The notes beneath the pieces are model-generated. The model saw only the letters and a list, made by a program, of their open reading frames with translations. It was not told the DNA's origin and ran no database searches. Below, one piece after another: positions 35,758 through 46,180 of a DNA stretch of 64,000 nucleotides (position 1 is the stretch's first letter; each line of letters begins with the position of its first letter). The position numbers and the translations under genes are program-made. This DNA is from Chryseobacterium paludis (GTDB lineage Bacteria > Bacteroidota > Bacteroidia > Flavobacteriales > Weeksellaceae), in assembly GCF_025403485.1 (NCBI RefSeq), contig NZ_CP099966.1:3943001-4007000 (forward strand), in the 5' to 3' direction.

Positions 35758-35791
35758 AAAAAAATCCTCAAATTAATTTGAGGATTTTTTT
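35758..35791. terminator. Bidirectional terminator (perfect palindrome)
   Basis: A 28-base palindrome (35761-35788) built from AATCCTCAAATT and its complement, followed by T-runs on the plus strand. It serves the convergent M48 and ABC-F genes. Confidence 0.87.
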
Positions 35792-35814
35792 GTTTTTTTA
35801 TGTTGTCTTATTAT

Positions 35815-37509
<1,695 letters not shown>

Positions 37510-37521
37510 TTAAATGAAAGG

Positions 37522-37529
37522 TATTTTTG
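37522..37529 (+). promoter_or_regulatory. Probable -7 box for smpB
   Basis: TATTTTTG fits TAnnTTTG and lies 27 bases before the smpB start codon. Confidence 0.5.
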
Positions 37530-37555
37530 TATATTTCAAATGAAATTTTAATCTA

Positions 37556-38014
37556 ATGAAGATCGAAAAAACAGTCAACATATTAAATAGAAGAGCGCGT
37601 TTCGAATATGAAATCATGGAAGAAACTGAAGCAGGAATGGTTTTAACAGGGACAGAAATAAAATCTTTACGCTCTTCCAAAGCATCTATTACAGAATCGT
37701 TCTGTCAGTTTATTGATGGGGAATTATACATCATTAATATGATGATCGATGAGTACAAATTAGGAACTTTTTACAATCATAAGACAAAAAGGGAACGGAA
37801 ATTGCTCTTGCACAAAAAAGAATTACAAAAATTCGAGAAAAAGTTAAAAGATGCAGGGAACACTATTATACCTCTAAAGTTATATATTAATGATAGTGGA
37901 AAAGCAAAGGTGTTAATAGCCTTGGCAAGAGGGAAAAAGCTTTTTGATAAAAGGGAAGCGATAAAAGATAGAGAAAATAAACGAACCCTGGATAGAATAT
38001 TAAAGAAAAGTTAA
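37556..38014 (+). CDS. smpB: SsrA-binding protein SmpB
   Basis: SmpB brings tmRNA to stalled ribosomes in trans-translation. The 152-residue product has the normal length. Conserved blocks are NRRARFEYEIMEETEAGMVLTGTEIKSLRSSKASI, the central GTFYNHKTKRERKLLLHKKEL, and a basic C-terminal tail (KGKALARGKK-like, then DKREAIKDRENKRTLDRIL) that enters the decoding centre. It has its own TAnnTTTG box. The tmRNA gene itself is not in the window. Confidence 0.97.
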   Translation: MKIEKTVNILNRRARFEYEIMEETEAGMVLTGTEIKSLRSSKASITESFCQFIDGELYIINMMIDEYKLGTFYNHKTKRERKLLLHKKELQKFEKKLKDAGNTIIPLKLYINDSGKAKVLIALARGKKLFDKREAIKDRENKRTLDRILKKS

Positions 38015-38031
38015 AAATCATTCAAAAAACT

Positions 38032-38062
38032 TTGTATATAAAGAAAAATTATATTTATTTTG
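38032..38062 (+). promoter_or_regulatory. Probable promoter for the OmpA-like gene
   Basis: TTG (38032-38034) and TATTTTG (38056-38062), spaced 21 bases apart, fit the Bacteroidota TTG / TAnnTTTG pattern with one base missing in the -7 box. The start codon follows at 38092. Confidence 0.5.
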
Positions 38063-38091
38063 CAATATCAATTATTTAATCATTTAATTCT

Positions 38092-39600
38092 ATGAAAAAT
38101 CTAAAATTAGGAATTTCAGCATTGGCACTTACTGTTGCTTCTACTGTATTCGCTCAGACTACCAACAATCCGTGGTTGATCGGAGTTGGTGCTCATGCGG
38201 AGAACCATAAGGCAGTACGAAGCGACTTTAGTAATACTTTTGCTGCAAAAAATTTAACGAAGACAATGTTCAATATGAACAACTTCTCTATTACTCCTCC
38301 ATTATCTAAACTTACTGTTGCTAGAAACATCGGTAAAGGTTTAGTAATTGACTGGCAGACTTCCGTAGGAAATGTTGATAATAAAAGATTCAACATGGGG
38401 AAAGAATTTATGTTGATGACAGGTCTTGGTTTCCAAGCTAAAGCTGCAGGTCTTTTATGGGACGAGGAATCTTGGTTTGACCCTTACTTAAGAGTTGGTG
38501 CCAACTATTTAAGACATGACTATACTGCTCTTACTTTCCCAAGACAATCTGTTGATGGAGAGACAGTATACAACGGAGATGCTGGTAACGAAAATGGTAA
38601 AGCTAACTTCTTTACAGTTTCTACTGGTGCAGGTGCTAACTTCTGGGTAACTAAAAACTTCGGTTTAGGTGTTCAAGGAGATTACGTATCAACTCCTGGT
38701 GATAAATCTAACGTTGCTAACTTCTGGCAGGCTTCTGCATCTTTATTATTTAGATTTGGTAACAGAGATAGAGATAAGGATGGTATCTTAGATAAAGATG
38801 ATCTTTGTCCTGATACTCCAGGTTTACCAGAATTCCAAGGATGTCCTGATACTGACGGTGATGGAGTTCCAGATAAAGACGATCAATGTCCAGATGTAGC
38901 AGGTCCAGTTGAAAACAACGGTTGCCCTTGGCCAGATACTGACGGTGATGGTGTTATCGATAAAGATGATGCTTGTCCTACAGTTGCAGGTCCAGCTGAA
39001 AACAACGGTTGTCCTTGGCCAGATACAGACGGAGACGGTATCTTAGATAAAGATGACGCTTGTCCTACAGTTCCTGGATTACCAGAATACAACGGATGTC
39101 CTAAGCCTAAGAAAGAAACTGCTACTGAAGTAGAAAAAGAATTCAGAAATCTTTATTTCGATTTCAACAAAGCTACAATCAAAGCTGAATCTAAACCAGC
39201 ATTGGATAGAGCTGCTGATATCATCAAAAAAGATGGAGGTCACTATCTATTAGAAGGTAGAACAGATGCTAAAGGTTCTGAAGTTTACAACTTGAAGTTA
39301 TCTAGAGAAAGAGCTGCTTCTGTAGTTGCTGCTTTAGATGCAAGAGGTGTTGATCCTAACTCTGTTAAATCAGTAGGTGTTGGTAAAGCTAAAGCTACAG
39401 TTCCTGCAACGGCTTCTGATGCTGAAAGACAAGCTGATAGAAAAGTAGTTGTAACTGCTATCGAAGATGACAGCCAGTGGAGTACAATCGCTAAGAAAGA
39501 TTACGCTGATGCTCCAGTTAAGAAAGCTACTGCTAAGAAAAAAGCTACAGCTAAGAAAAAAGCTCCAGCTAAAAAAGCTCCAGCTAAAAAGAAAAAATAA
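38092..39600 (+). CDS. OmpA-family protein with thrombospondin type 3 repeats and Lys/Ala-rich tail
   Basis: This 502-residue outer membrane protein has four parts. A signal peptide (ending VFAQ) is followed by an eight-strand-type N-terminal barrel (about 25-222). A run of about four thrombospondin type 3 repeats (about 225-335, units like DTDGDGVPDKDDQCPD) probably binds calcium. An OmpA peptidoglycan-binding domain (about 345-455) carries FDFNKATIKAESKPALDRAA and LEGRTDAKGSEVYNLKLSRERAASV. The last 30 residues are almost only Lys, Ala, Thr and Pro (KKATAKKKATAKKK and similar), unusual for this family. Abundant proteins of this type link the outer membrane to the cell wall. Confidence 0.95.
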   Translation: MKNLKLGISALALTVASTVFAQTTNNPWLIGVGAHAENHKAVRSDFSNTFAAKNLTKTMFNMNNFSITPPLSKLTVARNIGKGLVIDWQTSVGNVDNKRFNMGKEFMLMTGLGFQAKAAGLLWDEESWFDPYLRVGANYLRHDYTALTFPRQSVDGETVYNGDAGNENGKANFFTVSTGAGANFWVTKNFGLGVQGDYVSTPGDKSNVANFWQASASLLFRFGNRDRDKDGILDKDDLCPDTPGLPEFQGCPDTDGDGVPDKDDQCPDVAGPVENNGCPWPDTDGDGVIDKDDACPTVAGPAENNGCPWPDTDGDGILDKDDACPTVPGLPEYNGCPKPKKETATEVEKEFRNLYFDFNKATIKAESKPALDRAADIIKKDGGHYLLEGRTDAKGSEVYNLKLSRERAASVVAALDARGVDPNSVKSVGVGKAKATVPATASDAERQADRKVVVTAIEDDSQWSTIAKKDYADAPVKKATAKKKATAKKKAPAKKAPAKKKK

Positions 39601-39619
39601 TTAATTTTTCTAAATAATG

Positions 39620-39653
39620 AATACCTCCAATTTTTTTGGAGGTATTTTTTTTT
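39620..39653 (+). terminator. Rho-independent terminator after the OmpA-like gene
   Basis: AATACCTCCAA (39620-39630) pairs perfectly with TTGGAGGTATT (39636-39646) around a T loop, followed by a run of T. Confidence 0.92.
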
Positions 39654-39695
39654 CGTATACTTTTAACTAATTTTGTTGAAAATTTAAAAATAAAA

Positions 39696-40436
39696 ATGGG
39701 AAGAGCGTTTGAATATAGAAAAGCTTCTAAAATGGCCCGTTGGGATAAGATGGCCAAGACTTTTTCTAAAATTGGTAAAGACATTGCATTAGCTGTAAAA
39801 GCTGGTGGAACAGATCCTGAAGCAAATCCAGCTTTAAGAAGATGTATCCAAAATGCAAAAGGGGCAAACATGCCTAAAGATAATGTAGAGAGAGCAATTA
39901 AAAAAGCAAGTGGAGCGGATGCTGAAAACTATGAGGAGGTAACTTACGAGGGTTACGGACAAGGAGGAGTCGCATTTTTTGTAGAGTGTACAACGAATAA
40001 TACAACAAGAACAGTAGCGAATGTAAGAGCTATTTTTAATAAGTTTGATGGTAACCTTGGAAAGAATGGTGAATTGGCATTTATCTTCGACAGAAAGGGT
40101 ATTTTTTATATTGATCCTGCTCATGTTAAAATGGACTGGGATGAGTTTGAAATGGAGATGATTGATGGAGGAGCAGAAGATATTGATAAAGATGAAGAAG
40201 AAATAATGATTACCACTGCTTTTGAAGACTTTGGTTCTTTATCTCATAAGCTGGATGAGCTTAAAATTGAAGTTAAAAGTGCGGAACTTCAAAGAATTCC
40301 AAACAATACGAAAGAAGTTACTGAAGAGCAGTTTAAGGCCAACATGAAGATGCTTGACCGTTTTGAAGAAGATGATGATGTACAGAACGTGTATCACAAT
40401 ATGGAAATTACTGAGGAGTTAATGAATTCTTTATAA
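39696..40436 (+). CDS. YebC/PmpR family DNA-binding protein
   Basis: YebC-family proteins were described as transcriptional regulators; some members act in translation of proline-rich stretches. The start at 39696 gives MGRAFEYRKASKMARWDKMAKTFSKIGKDI, the conserved N-terminus, so the earlier in-frame ATG inside the terminator is rejected. The 246-residue length and blocks NPALRRCIQNAKGANMPKDNVERAI, YEGYGQGGVAFFVECTTNNTTRTVANVRAIF and GELAFIFDRKG are typical. It is a single gene between a terminator and an LpxH-like gene. Confidence 0.95.
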   Translation: MGRAFEYRKASKMARWDKMAKTFSKIGKDIALAVKAGGTDPEANPALRRCIQNAKGANMPKDNVERAIKKASGADAENYEEVTYEGYGQGGVAFFVECTTNNTTRTVANVRAIFNKFDGNLGKNGELAFIFDRKGIFYIDPAHVKMDWDEFEMEMIDGGAEDIDKDEEEIMITTAFEDFGSLSHKLDELKIEVKSAELQRIPNNTKEVTEEQFKANMKMLDRFEEDDDVQNVYHNMEITEELMNSL

Positions 40437-40493
40437 AAAATAATATAACATTCATATACAGTTAACTTTCAATTAGTTTCTTTGCATAAAACT

Positions 40494-41321
40494 ATGAAAA
40501 GAAATGTTGAGTTAGTTGTTATTTCGGATGTGCATTTGGGAACTTATGGATGTAAGGCTAAAGAGTTACTAAGGTATCTGAATTCAATTCAACCCAAAAT
40601 TCTGGTTTTGAATGGTGATATCATTGACATCTGGCAATTTAAAAAGTCTTACTTCCCTAAACCTCATTTAAAGGTTATAAAAAAAATCCTCTCGTTTGCC
40701 ACTAAAAATACAGAGGTATACTATATCACTGGAAATCATGATGAGATGTTCAGGAAGTTTACCGATTTTGAACTAGGTAAACTCAAGGTCTGTAACAAAA
40801 TTTGTCTTAATATCGATCAAAAGAAAACATGGATTTTTCATGGTGATGTATTTGATGCGTCAGTTCAACACTCCAAGTGGATTGCAAAACTTGGTGGGAA
40901 GGGATATGATATGCTGATTGTTATTAATAATGTTGTAAATTGGGTCTTAGAGAAAATGGGACGAGAAAAATACTCATTTTCGAAAAAAATCAAAAACAAT
41001 GTGAAAAAGGCGGTAAAATATATTGGAGACTTTGAATTAACTGCTTCTGAACTGGCAATAGACAATCATTATGATTATGTCATCTGTGGTCACATACACC
41101 AACCTCAAATCCGCAAAGTTGTCAATAAAAAAGGCTCTTGTACTTATCTTAATTCGGGAGACTGGATAGAAAATTTATCAGCCTTGGAATATCATGACAA
41201 GGAATGGAAGATTTTCTATTATGATGATCATAAACATTTGCTTCAAGATGATGAAACAGAAGAAATTCAGGATCTTGATACCAGTGATCTTTTGAAAATA
41301 GTAACTAATTTTTCCGAATGA
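40494..41321 (+). CDS. Metallophosphoesterase, UDP-2,3-diacylglucosamine diphosphatase-like
   Basis: This 275-residue calcineurin-like phosphoesterase resembles LpxH-type enzymes, which hydrolyse UDP-2,3-diacylglucosamine in lipid A synthesis. The metal-binding motifs are all visible: SDVHLG (11-16), LNGDIID, GNHDE, FHGDVFD, and CGHIHQP near the C-terminus. The ATG at 40494 is preferred over a TTG at 40482. Its stop overlaps the start of the glycosyltransferase gene (ATGA), so the pair is translationally coupled and may act in one surface-glycan or lipid pathway. True LpxH activity is inferred from the family. Confidence 0.88.
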   Translation: MKRNVELVVISDVHLGTYGCKAKELLRYLNSIQPKILVLNGDIIDIWQFKKSYFPKPHLKVIKKILSFATKNTEVYYITGNHDEMFRKFTDFELGKLKVCNKICLNIDQKKTWIFHGDVFDASVQHSKWIAKLGGKGYDMLIVINNVVNWVLEKMGREKYSFSKKIKNNVKKAVKYIGDFELTASELAIDNHYDYVICGHIHQPQIRKVVNKKGSCTYLNSGDWIENLSALEYHDKEWKIFYYDDHKHLLQDDETEEIQDLDTSDLLKIVTNFSE

Positions 41322-42289
41322 AAATCTTATATGCATTTCAGGGGACAGGAAATGGGCATGTGGCGAGAGCTCAGGAGATTATTCCTATTCTTAAAAAATA
41401 TGCTTCGGTTGATACATTAATCAGCGGTCATCAATCGCAATTAAAGGCCGATTTCGATATTAACTTTCAGCATAAGGGTATTTCTTTGCTCTATAATAAA
41501 ACAGGCGGTTTATCCTATAGGAAAACATTTACTGAAAATAAATTTTTTCAGGCCGTAAAAACCATCAATGAATTAGAGTTAAGACAATATGATCTGATCA
41601 TTAATGACTATGAACCTTTAACGGGTTGGGCCTGCAAGTTGAAAAAACTCCCAATGATTGAACTTAGTCATCAGGCTTCCATGAGTTTTTCTGAGACTCC
41701 AAAACCTGAGAAAAAAGATTTTCTTGGGGAACTTATTCTTAAATACTATGTTCCAAGTGCAAGGAAAATAGGTTTTCATTTTGAAAATTATCATCCTCAA
41801 ATAAAAAAACCCGTTATAAGACATAAGATACGTAACCTTAATCCTGATAAAAAAGGATATTATCTTGTCTATTTACCGAGCTTTTCGGATGAAAATATTA
41901 TCAAGATCTTAAAACAGATTCCTGTGCAATGGAAGGTGTTTTCTAAATACAGCAAAAATAAAGCTAAAGTAGAAAATGTAGAAGTTTTCCCAATTGATGA
42001 AGTCGAGTATTTGAAGTGCTTTGAAAATTGTGATGGTATTTTGTGTAATGCCGGCTTTGAAGCTCCTGCAGAAGCTCTTTTTTTGGAAAAAAAATTGTTT
42101 GTAATTCCTATTCATAATCAATATGAGCAGGAATGTAATGCCTGTGCCCTAGATAAAATGGGAATATCAAACTCTAAAATTTTAAAGCTTGAAGAGATAA
42201 TGGCTTGGGTAGCTTCCGATGAACATTTCAAAGTAGATTACCCTGATGATATTGAAAAAATATTAGTGAACGAAGTTTTAATTCTTTAA
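41318..42289 (+). CDS. Glycosyltransferase family protein (MJ1255-like)
   Basis: This 323-residue protein has a GT-B-type fold: an N-terminal glycine-rich motif FQGTGNGHVARAQEIIPIL (residues 7-25), and a C-terminal donor-binding region with NCDGILCNAGFEAPAEALFLEKKLFVIPIHNQYEQECNA. These are features of the MJ1255/VC2487 family of putative glycosyltransferases related to MurG. It overlaps the upstream phosphoesterase gene by 4 bases. Its last 12 bases overlap the convergent acetyltransferase gene. The sugar donor and acceptor are unknown. Confidence 0.87.
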   Translation: MKILYAFQGTGNGHVARAQEIIPILKKYASVDTLISGHQSQLKADFDINFQHKGISLLYNKTGGLSYRKTFTENKFFQAVKTINELELRQYDLIINDYEPLTGWACKLKKLPMIELSHQASMSFSETPKPEKKDFLGELILKYYVPSARKIGFHFENYHPQIKKPVIRHKIRNLNPDKKGYYLVYLPSFSDENIIKILKQIPVQWKVFSKYSKNKAKVENVEVFPIDEVEYLKCFENCDGILCNAGFEAPAEALFLEKKLFVIPIHNQYEQECNACALDKMGISNSKILKLEEIMAWVASDEHFKVDYPDDIEKILVNEVLIL

Positions 42290-42568
42290 AAATACATCAT
42301 CAACATCGTTCATTCTCATCATGACAGATCGTGCATAAGAACAGTGTGGGTAAACCTTCCAGTTATTTTCTCTGGAAAATTTTATAGCTTCTTCTACTAA
42401 ATATTTTCCCATTCCTCGTCCTTCAAATTCAGGATGAACCAATACGAACGAAATAATAAGTTTATTTTCTTCAGGAAAAATAGTATAGGTAAGCCTGCCA
42501 ATTTCCTTAATTTCATTATTTAGTGTAAGAACTCCGCCATTTCCGGATTTGTTATTTTCAAATTTCAT
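42278..42568 (-). CDS. Small GNAT-family acetyltransferase (YjdJ/NATD1-like)
   Basis: The start at 42568 (MKFENNKSGNGG) is preferred; a further ATG at 42649 would add 27 residues of unrelated character. The 96-residue product has a compact GNAT fold with motif A, VHPEFEGRGMGKYLVEEAI, and the C-terminal KVYPHCSYARSVM block of the small NATD1/YjdJ group. Its substrate is unknown. The 3' end overlaps the convergent glycosyltransferase gene by 12 bases. Confidence 0.87.
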   Translation of the reverse strand: MKFENNKSGNGGVLTLNNEIKEIGRLTYTIFPEENKLIISFVLVHPEFEGRGMGKYLVEEAIKFSRENNWKVYPHCSYARSVMMRMNDVDDVFLKN

Positions 42569-42675
42569 AATTAAAAGCTTAATATAAATAAAAGTACAAA
42601 AACTGCACCGACTTGTAAATTGGCTCAAAATGGAATCAACAAAAACCACTTGAGTTAATTTAAAAGAAAAAATAA

Positions 42676-43425
42676 TTAATTATCTTTCCCCGTGTAGTAA
42701 TTATAATCCTTAATAACGATATTGATAAATTGTCTTTCCGTCATTTTTACAGGGTCAATTTCTAATTTTAGAATATTCTTGATCTTATCAGAAAGCTTAC
42801 TTATGATCTGCCTGTCATCTATTCTTAAAGCTTTTGTATAATTGTCTTTAATAATTCTCATATCATTGTCACTTAAGGCAATAACTTGAGGAAATGAAGG
42901 AACATAATCTTCCTGAATATTTTCCAGGATAGTATGAGAAATATTGATGCTGTTCTTTAGTGAAATCACAGCTGTACCTGATGCGATATCTCCCAAACGT
43001 TGGTTGTTCTTAGAAACAATCATAGAAATCAAACCAATAACACCAACAAAAGAAGTGTCTATTATTCTGAATACCCAGCGAATCAAATAATCTCCAAAAC
43101 TTGCCTGATATCCATCAATTTTCACCACCCGTATCTTCATTACTTTTTTTCCTGGCGTCTGCCCTTCCATAAGGCTTTCCAGAACAACAGGATAAATATA
43201 AACAGGAAAAGTAATAGCAATATAAATAGCCATCTGAGACCATTGATCCAAACCGTTTAATAAATATCCCAAATCAAAAAAGTTAAAAAATATATAGAAA
43301 GTAATGACGATATAAGCGACTTTTATTAGGAGATCAATGATAAATGCAAGCATTCTTTCTCCGACACTGGCAATGTTGAAGTTAATATTTACATTTTGTG
43401 AGGTATTAATCGCAATTTGAGACAT
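42676..43425 (-). CDS. RDD family membrane protein
   Basis: This 249-residue protein has an RDD domain at about residues 18-150: an N-terminal segment with ASVGERMLAFIIDLLIKVAYIVIT, further membrane helices, and the loop PGKKVMKIRVVKIDGYQ followed by RWVFRI. RDD proteins are small polytopic membrane proteins; some members take part in ion transport, but most are uncharacterised. The C-terminal 90 residues are hydrophilic. It is divergent, with a 25-base gap, from the SpoIIM-like gene. RDD, SpoIIM, DUF4129, MoxR and DUF58 recur together in Bacteroidota, so it is counted as part of that cluster. Confidence 0.92.
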   Translation of the reverse strand: MSQIAINTSQNVNINFNIASVGERMLAFIIDLLIKVAYIVITFYIFFNFFDLGYLLNGLDQWSQMAIYIAITFPVYIYPVVLESLMEGQTPGKKVMKIRVVKIDGYQASFGDYLIRWVFRIIDTSFVGVIGLISMIVSKNNQRLGDIASGTAVISLKNSINISHTILENIQEDYVPSFPQVIALSDNDMRIIKDNYTKALRIDDRQIISKLSDKIKNILKLEIDPVKMTERQFINIVIKDYNYYTGKDN

Positions 43426-43450
43426 AATTTTATTATTTTAGCCTTAGATT

Positions 43451-44433
43451 ATGAGAGAAGTTTATTTCATAAAACAAAATAAAGAAAAATGGTTGGGAAT
43501 TGAACAGGTTATTCAAGGGAAAATAAAAAAAAATCCGGATGACCTGTCTTCGCTATATATTAATCTTGTCAATGATCTTTCTTTTGCACAGACTTATTAT
43601 CCTAAAAGTAATACGACAGTCTATTTAAATCATCTGTCTTCACAGATATTTCAAAAAATTTATAAAACAAAAGAGTAGAAGAAAACAGGATTTTGTACTT
43701 TTTTAAAACAGAGGTTCCACTACTCATGTTTCAATACAGAAGATATCTCATATATGCTTTTTTATTTTTTGTTCTGTTTACTTCGATAGGAGTTCTTTCA
43801 GCAATCTACGATAAAGATTTTGTGAACATTATTCTAGGTGAAAGTTATGTGAACGAGACCATAGAAAATATTAAAAAAGGAAATGCAGTAGGAGTTTATC
43901 AGAGTGGATCGACATGGGGAAGTACAATAGGTATAATCTTCAATAATATTGGAGTAGGAGCTAAGCTTTTTATTTATGGTATTTTCGGAGGTGTAGGGAC
44001 GTTATATGCTTTGTTGTCAAATAGTATAATGTTGGGAGCTTTTCAATATTTTTTTTATGACTATGGAGCACTAAAAGAAAGCGCAAGAGGTATTTGGCTG
44101 CATGGTGTATTTGAGATTTTCGCTATGGTTGTTGAAGCGATGTGTGGATTAATTCTGGGAGCATCAATCTTATTTCCAAAAACACTGTCCAGATTCAATT
44201 CTTTTAAAAATGGATTTAAAGATTCATTCAAAATATTTTTAAGTACAATCCCTTTTACTATTTGTGCCGGGATTATTGAAGGCTACATCACAAGGCATGC
44301 TTTAAAGATGCCGCTTTTTTTGAATTTGATTATTATTTTAGGATCATTTTCAATCATAGGATATTATTATTTTATCTATCCTGCTGTAGTCAATAAAAAA
44401 ACTAATAAACACATACATGATGCAGTTTTATAA
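43451..44433 (+). pseudogene. SpoIIM-like membrane protein gene, split by a single-base frameshift
   Basis: Two frames make one protein. The first (43451-43678, 75 residues, MREVYFIKQNKEKWLGIEQ) ends at TAG after KIYKTKE. The second frame is open from 43666 and reads NKRVEENRILYFFKTEV before the TTG at 43693, then runs to 44433. It has a SpoIIM-type membrane domain with QSGSTWGSTIGIIFNNIGVGAKLFIYGIFGGVGTLYALL and several helices. Joining the frames needs one more A in the A-run at 43669-43672, giving about 320 residues, the size I expect for this family in Bacteroidota. If the lesion is real, only a fragment from TTG 43693 or ATG 43726 could be made. A sequencing error is equally likely. The gene is first in the plus-strand part of the MoxR/DUF58 cluster. 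Confidence 0.75.
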
Positions 44434-45379
44434 AAAAAGAGACTTTGGAACTTTTATAAGTGATAGTTTCAATTTTTTCAAATTATACGGGAAGAACTAT
44501 TTTAAAAACTATATTCTACTCAATGGATTACTGTTGATTTTAATGGTTACCATTTTTATATTTGGATATAAAGAACTTTTTTCACAGCTTTTTGGATCCA
44601 ATATGAGTGGTAATAGTTACTATTTTCAGCAATACTTTGAAGATAATGTGGGTATGCTGATTGTGGTGGGATTATTAACATTTTTACTTTTCCTAATTTT
44701 GATGATTGTTAATTATCTCTATCCTGTTTTTTATATGAAAAGGCTCGCCCGTGGAGAGGAAAAGATCAGGACGGATGATATTTTGAGTGATTTCAAAAAC
44801 AATGCGGGAAGAATAGGTATACTATGTTTGGGAATGGTATTCATTGTTACTCCTTTAGCTTTTATTATTGCGGGAATATCTTATGCTTTGATATTGATCA
44901 TTATCGGATTATTCATCATGCTGTTGGTTTATCCAACATTATTTAATGTTGTTACATTCTTGATGTATGACTATTTTAATAGTGAGAGAGGATTTTTTGA
45001 AAGCTTGAGCTATGCAATACGGTCACAGTTTTCTTATAAGAACGGAAGAGAAAAGTCTCCGTATTGGAAGTATTGGGGGGCTACGACAATTGTCTTTCTT
45101 ATCATGTATACGATTACTACGATTTTCACATTTATTCCAATGATATTTTTCTATAGTTCAATTCTCACTTCAGCTCCTGATGGTAATTTTGAACAAAATC
45201 CTTTTCAGGGAACAATGGGAATATTATTTTTTGTGATCTATGGAATTTCAATGTTATTGTCATTTGTTCTTTCAAATTTATTGTATGTCAATTCAGGATT
45301 GATGTATTACGACAGCAGGTCAGACCTTCATCAGAAGGTAGAACTTGCAGAAATAGAAACCATTGGTATTAATGAATAA
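44417..45379 (+). CDS. Polytopic membrane protein of the MoxR/DUF58 cluster
   Basis: This 320-residue protein has about six hydrophobic helices (roughly residues 27-50, 75-103, 130-165, 168-190, 220-245 and 270-295) and short cytoplasmic ends. No catalytic motif was recognised. It overlaps the SpoIIM-like gene by 17 bases and the DUF4129 gene by 8, so it is translationally coupled to both. A second ATG at 44420 is an equally good start. It is the least characterised member of the cluster. Confidence 0.85.
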   Translation: MMQFYKKRDFGTFISDSFNFFKLYGKNYFKNYILLNGLLLILMVTIFIFGYKELFSQLFGSNMSGNSYYFQQYFEDNVGMLIVVGLLTFLLFLILMIVNYLYPVFYMKRLARGEEKIRTDDILSDFKNNAGRIGILCLGMVFIVTPLAFIIAGISYALILIIIGLFIMLLVYPTLFNVVTFLMYDYFNSERGFFESLSYAIRSQFSYKNGREKSPYWKYWGATTIVFLIMYTITTIFTFIPMIFFYSSILTSAPDGNFEQNPFQGTMGILFFVIYGISMLLSFVLSNLLYVNSGLMYYDSRSDLHQKVELAEIETIGINE

Positions 45380-46166
45380 GATTGTTTTTTTCTTACTGAT
45401 CTTTTTCTCAATTGGATTTACATATGCTCAGAATGACGATTCTCCCATTGCTGAGGAATATATAGAAGATTCTTTGAGTACCGGACATTATAATAATATG
45501 TACCGTGCAGATTCTGTATTGATTGAACATCCGATTTCTGAGAATACAGTTTATCCAAAAAAATTCAAAGAGAATCTTAAAGCCAGATACAAAGGGAAAG
45601 AGTTCGATTATACAACTATAAAACCCCGAGAATCATTCTGGCAAAAACTGCAAAGAAAACTTGCCAAAATTATCGAAAGTATTTTTGGTGAGAACAGCTT
45701 TGGAACTTCAGCTAAGATCACTACAGTTGTGATTCGTTTGTTTGCTATACTTCTAGTTGGATTCTTATTGTATTTTATTATTAGATACTTATTAGGTAAA
45801 GACGGGAATTTTTTCTTTGGACGAAAGAATAAAAAAGTAAATATTAAAGAAGAAGAACTGCACGAAAATATTCATGAGATTAATTTCCCTGAAAGCATCG
45901 CAAAGTTTGAAAGAACGGGAGATTATCGTTCAGCGGTTCGCTATCAGTTTTTATTTGTTCTTAAAAAATTGAGCGATAGGAAGTCGATCATCTGGAATCC
46001 TGAAAAAACGAATAAAGATTATGTTGCAGAACTTAAAGTTCCACATCTAAAAAATGAATTTTCAAACCTTTCGTATATATTTGATTATGTATGGTATGGA
46101 GAGTTCATTATCAATGAGGAGGATTATTTAAAATTTAAAAACCAATATCAGAGGTTTAAACCATAG
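45372..46166 (+). CDS. DUF4129 domain protein
   Basis: The ATG at 45372 gives a signal peptide (MNKIVFFLLIFFSIGFTYAQ), so it is preferred over the upstream TTG. The 264-residue product has an extracytoplasmic region (about 21-115), one membrane helix (about 117-140) and a cytoplasmic DUF4129 domain (about 165-260). That domain has the typical stretch GDYRSAVRYQFLFVLKKLSDRKSIIWNPEKTNKDYVAEL. DUF4129 is usually found beside MoxR ATPases, DUF58 and transglutaminase proteins, as here. Molecular function is unknown. Confidence 0.88.
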   Translation: MNKIVFFLLIFFSIGFTYAQNDDSPIAEEYIEDSLSTGHYNNMYRADSVLIEHPISENTVYPKKFKENLKARYKGKEFDYTTIKPRESFWQKLQRKLAKIIESIFGENSFGTSAKITTVVIRLFAILLVGFLLYFIIRYLLGKDGNFFFGRKNKKVNIKEEELHENIHEINFPESIAKFERTGDYRSAVRYQFLFVLKKLSDRKSIIWNPEKTNKDYVAELKVPHLKNEFSNLSYIFDYVWYGEFIINEEDYLKFKNQYQRFKP

Positions 46167-46180
46167 TTAAATTTTTAAGA

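Noticed and set aside
38771..39110. Near-identical direct repeats of about 70-80 bases
   Set aside because: They are explained by the thrombospondin type 3 repeats of the OmpA-like protein; the minus-strand frame at 38883-39092 is only their mirror.
43451..44433. Programmed -1 frameshift as the explanation for the SpoIIM-like gene
   Set aside because: No classical slippery heptamer or downstream pseudoknot was recognised; a one-base loss in an A-run is simpler.
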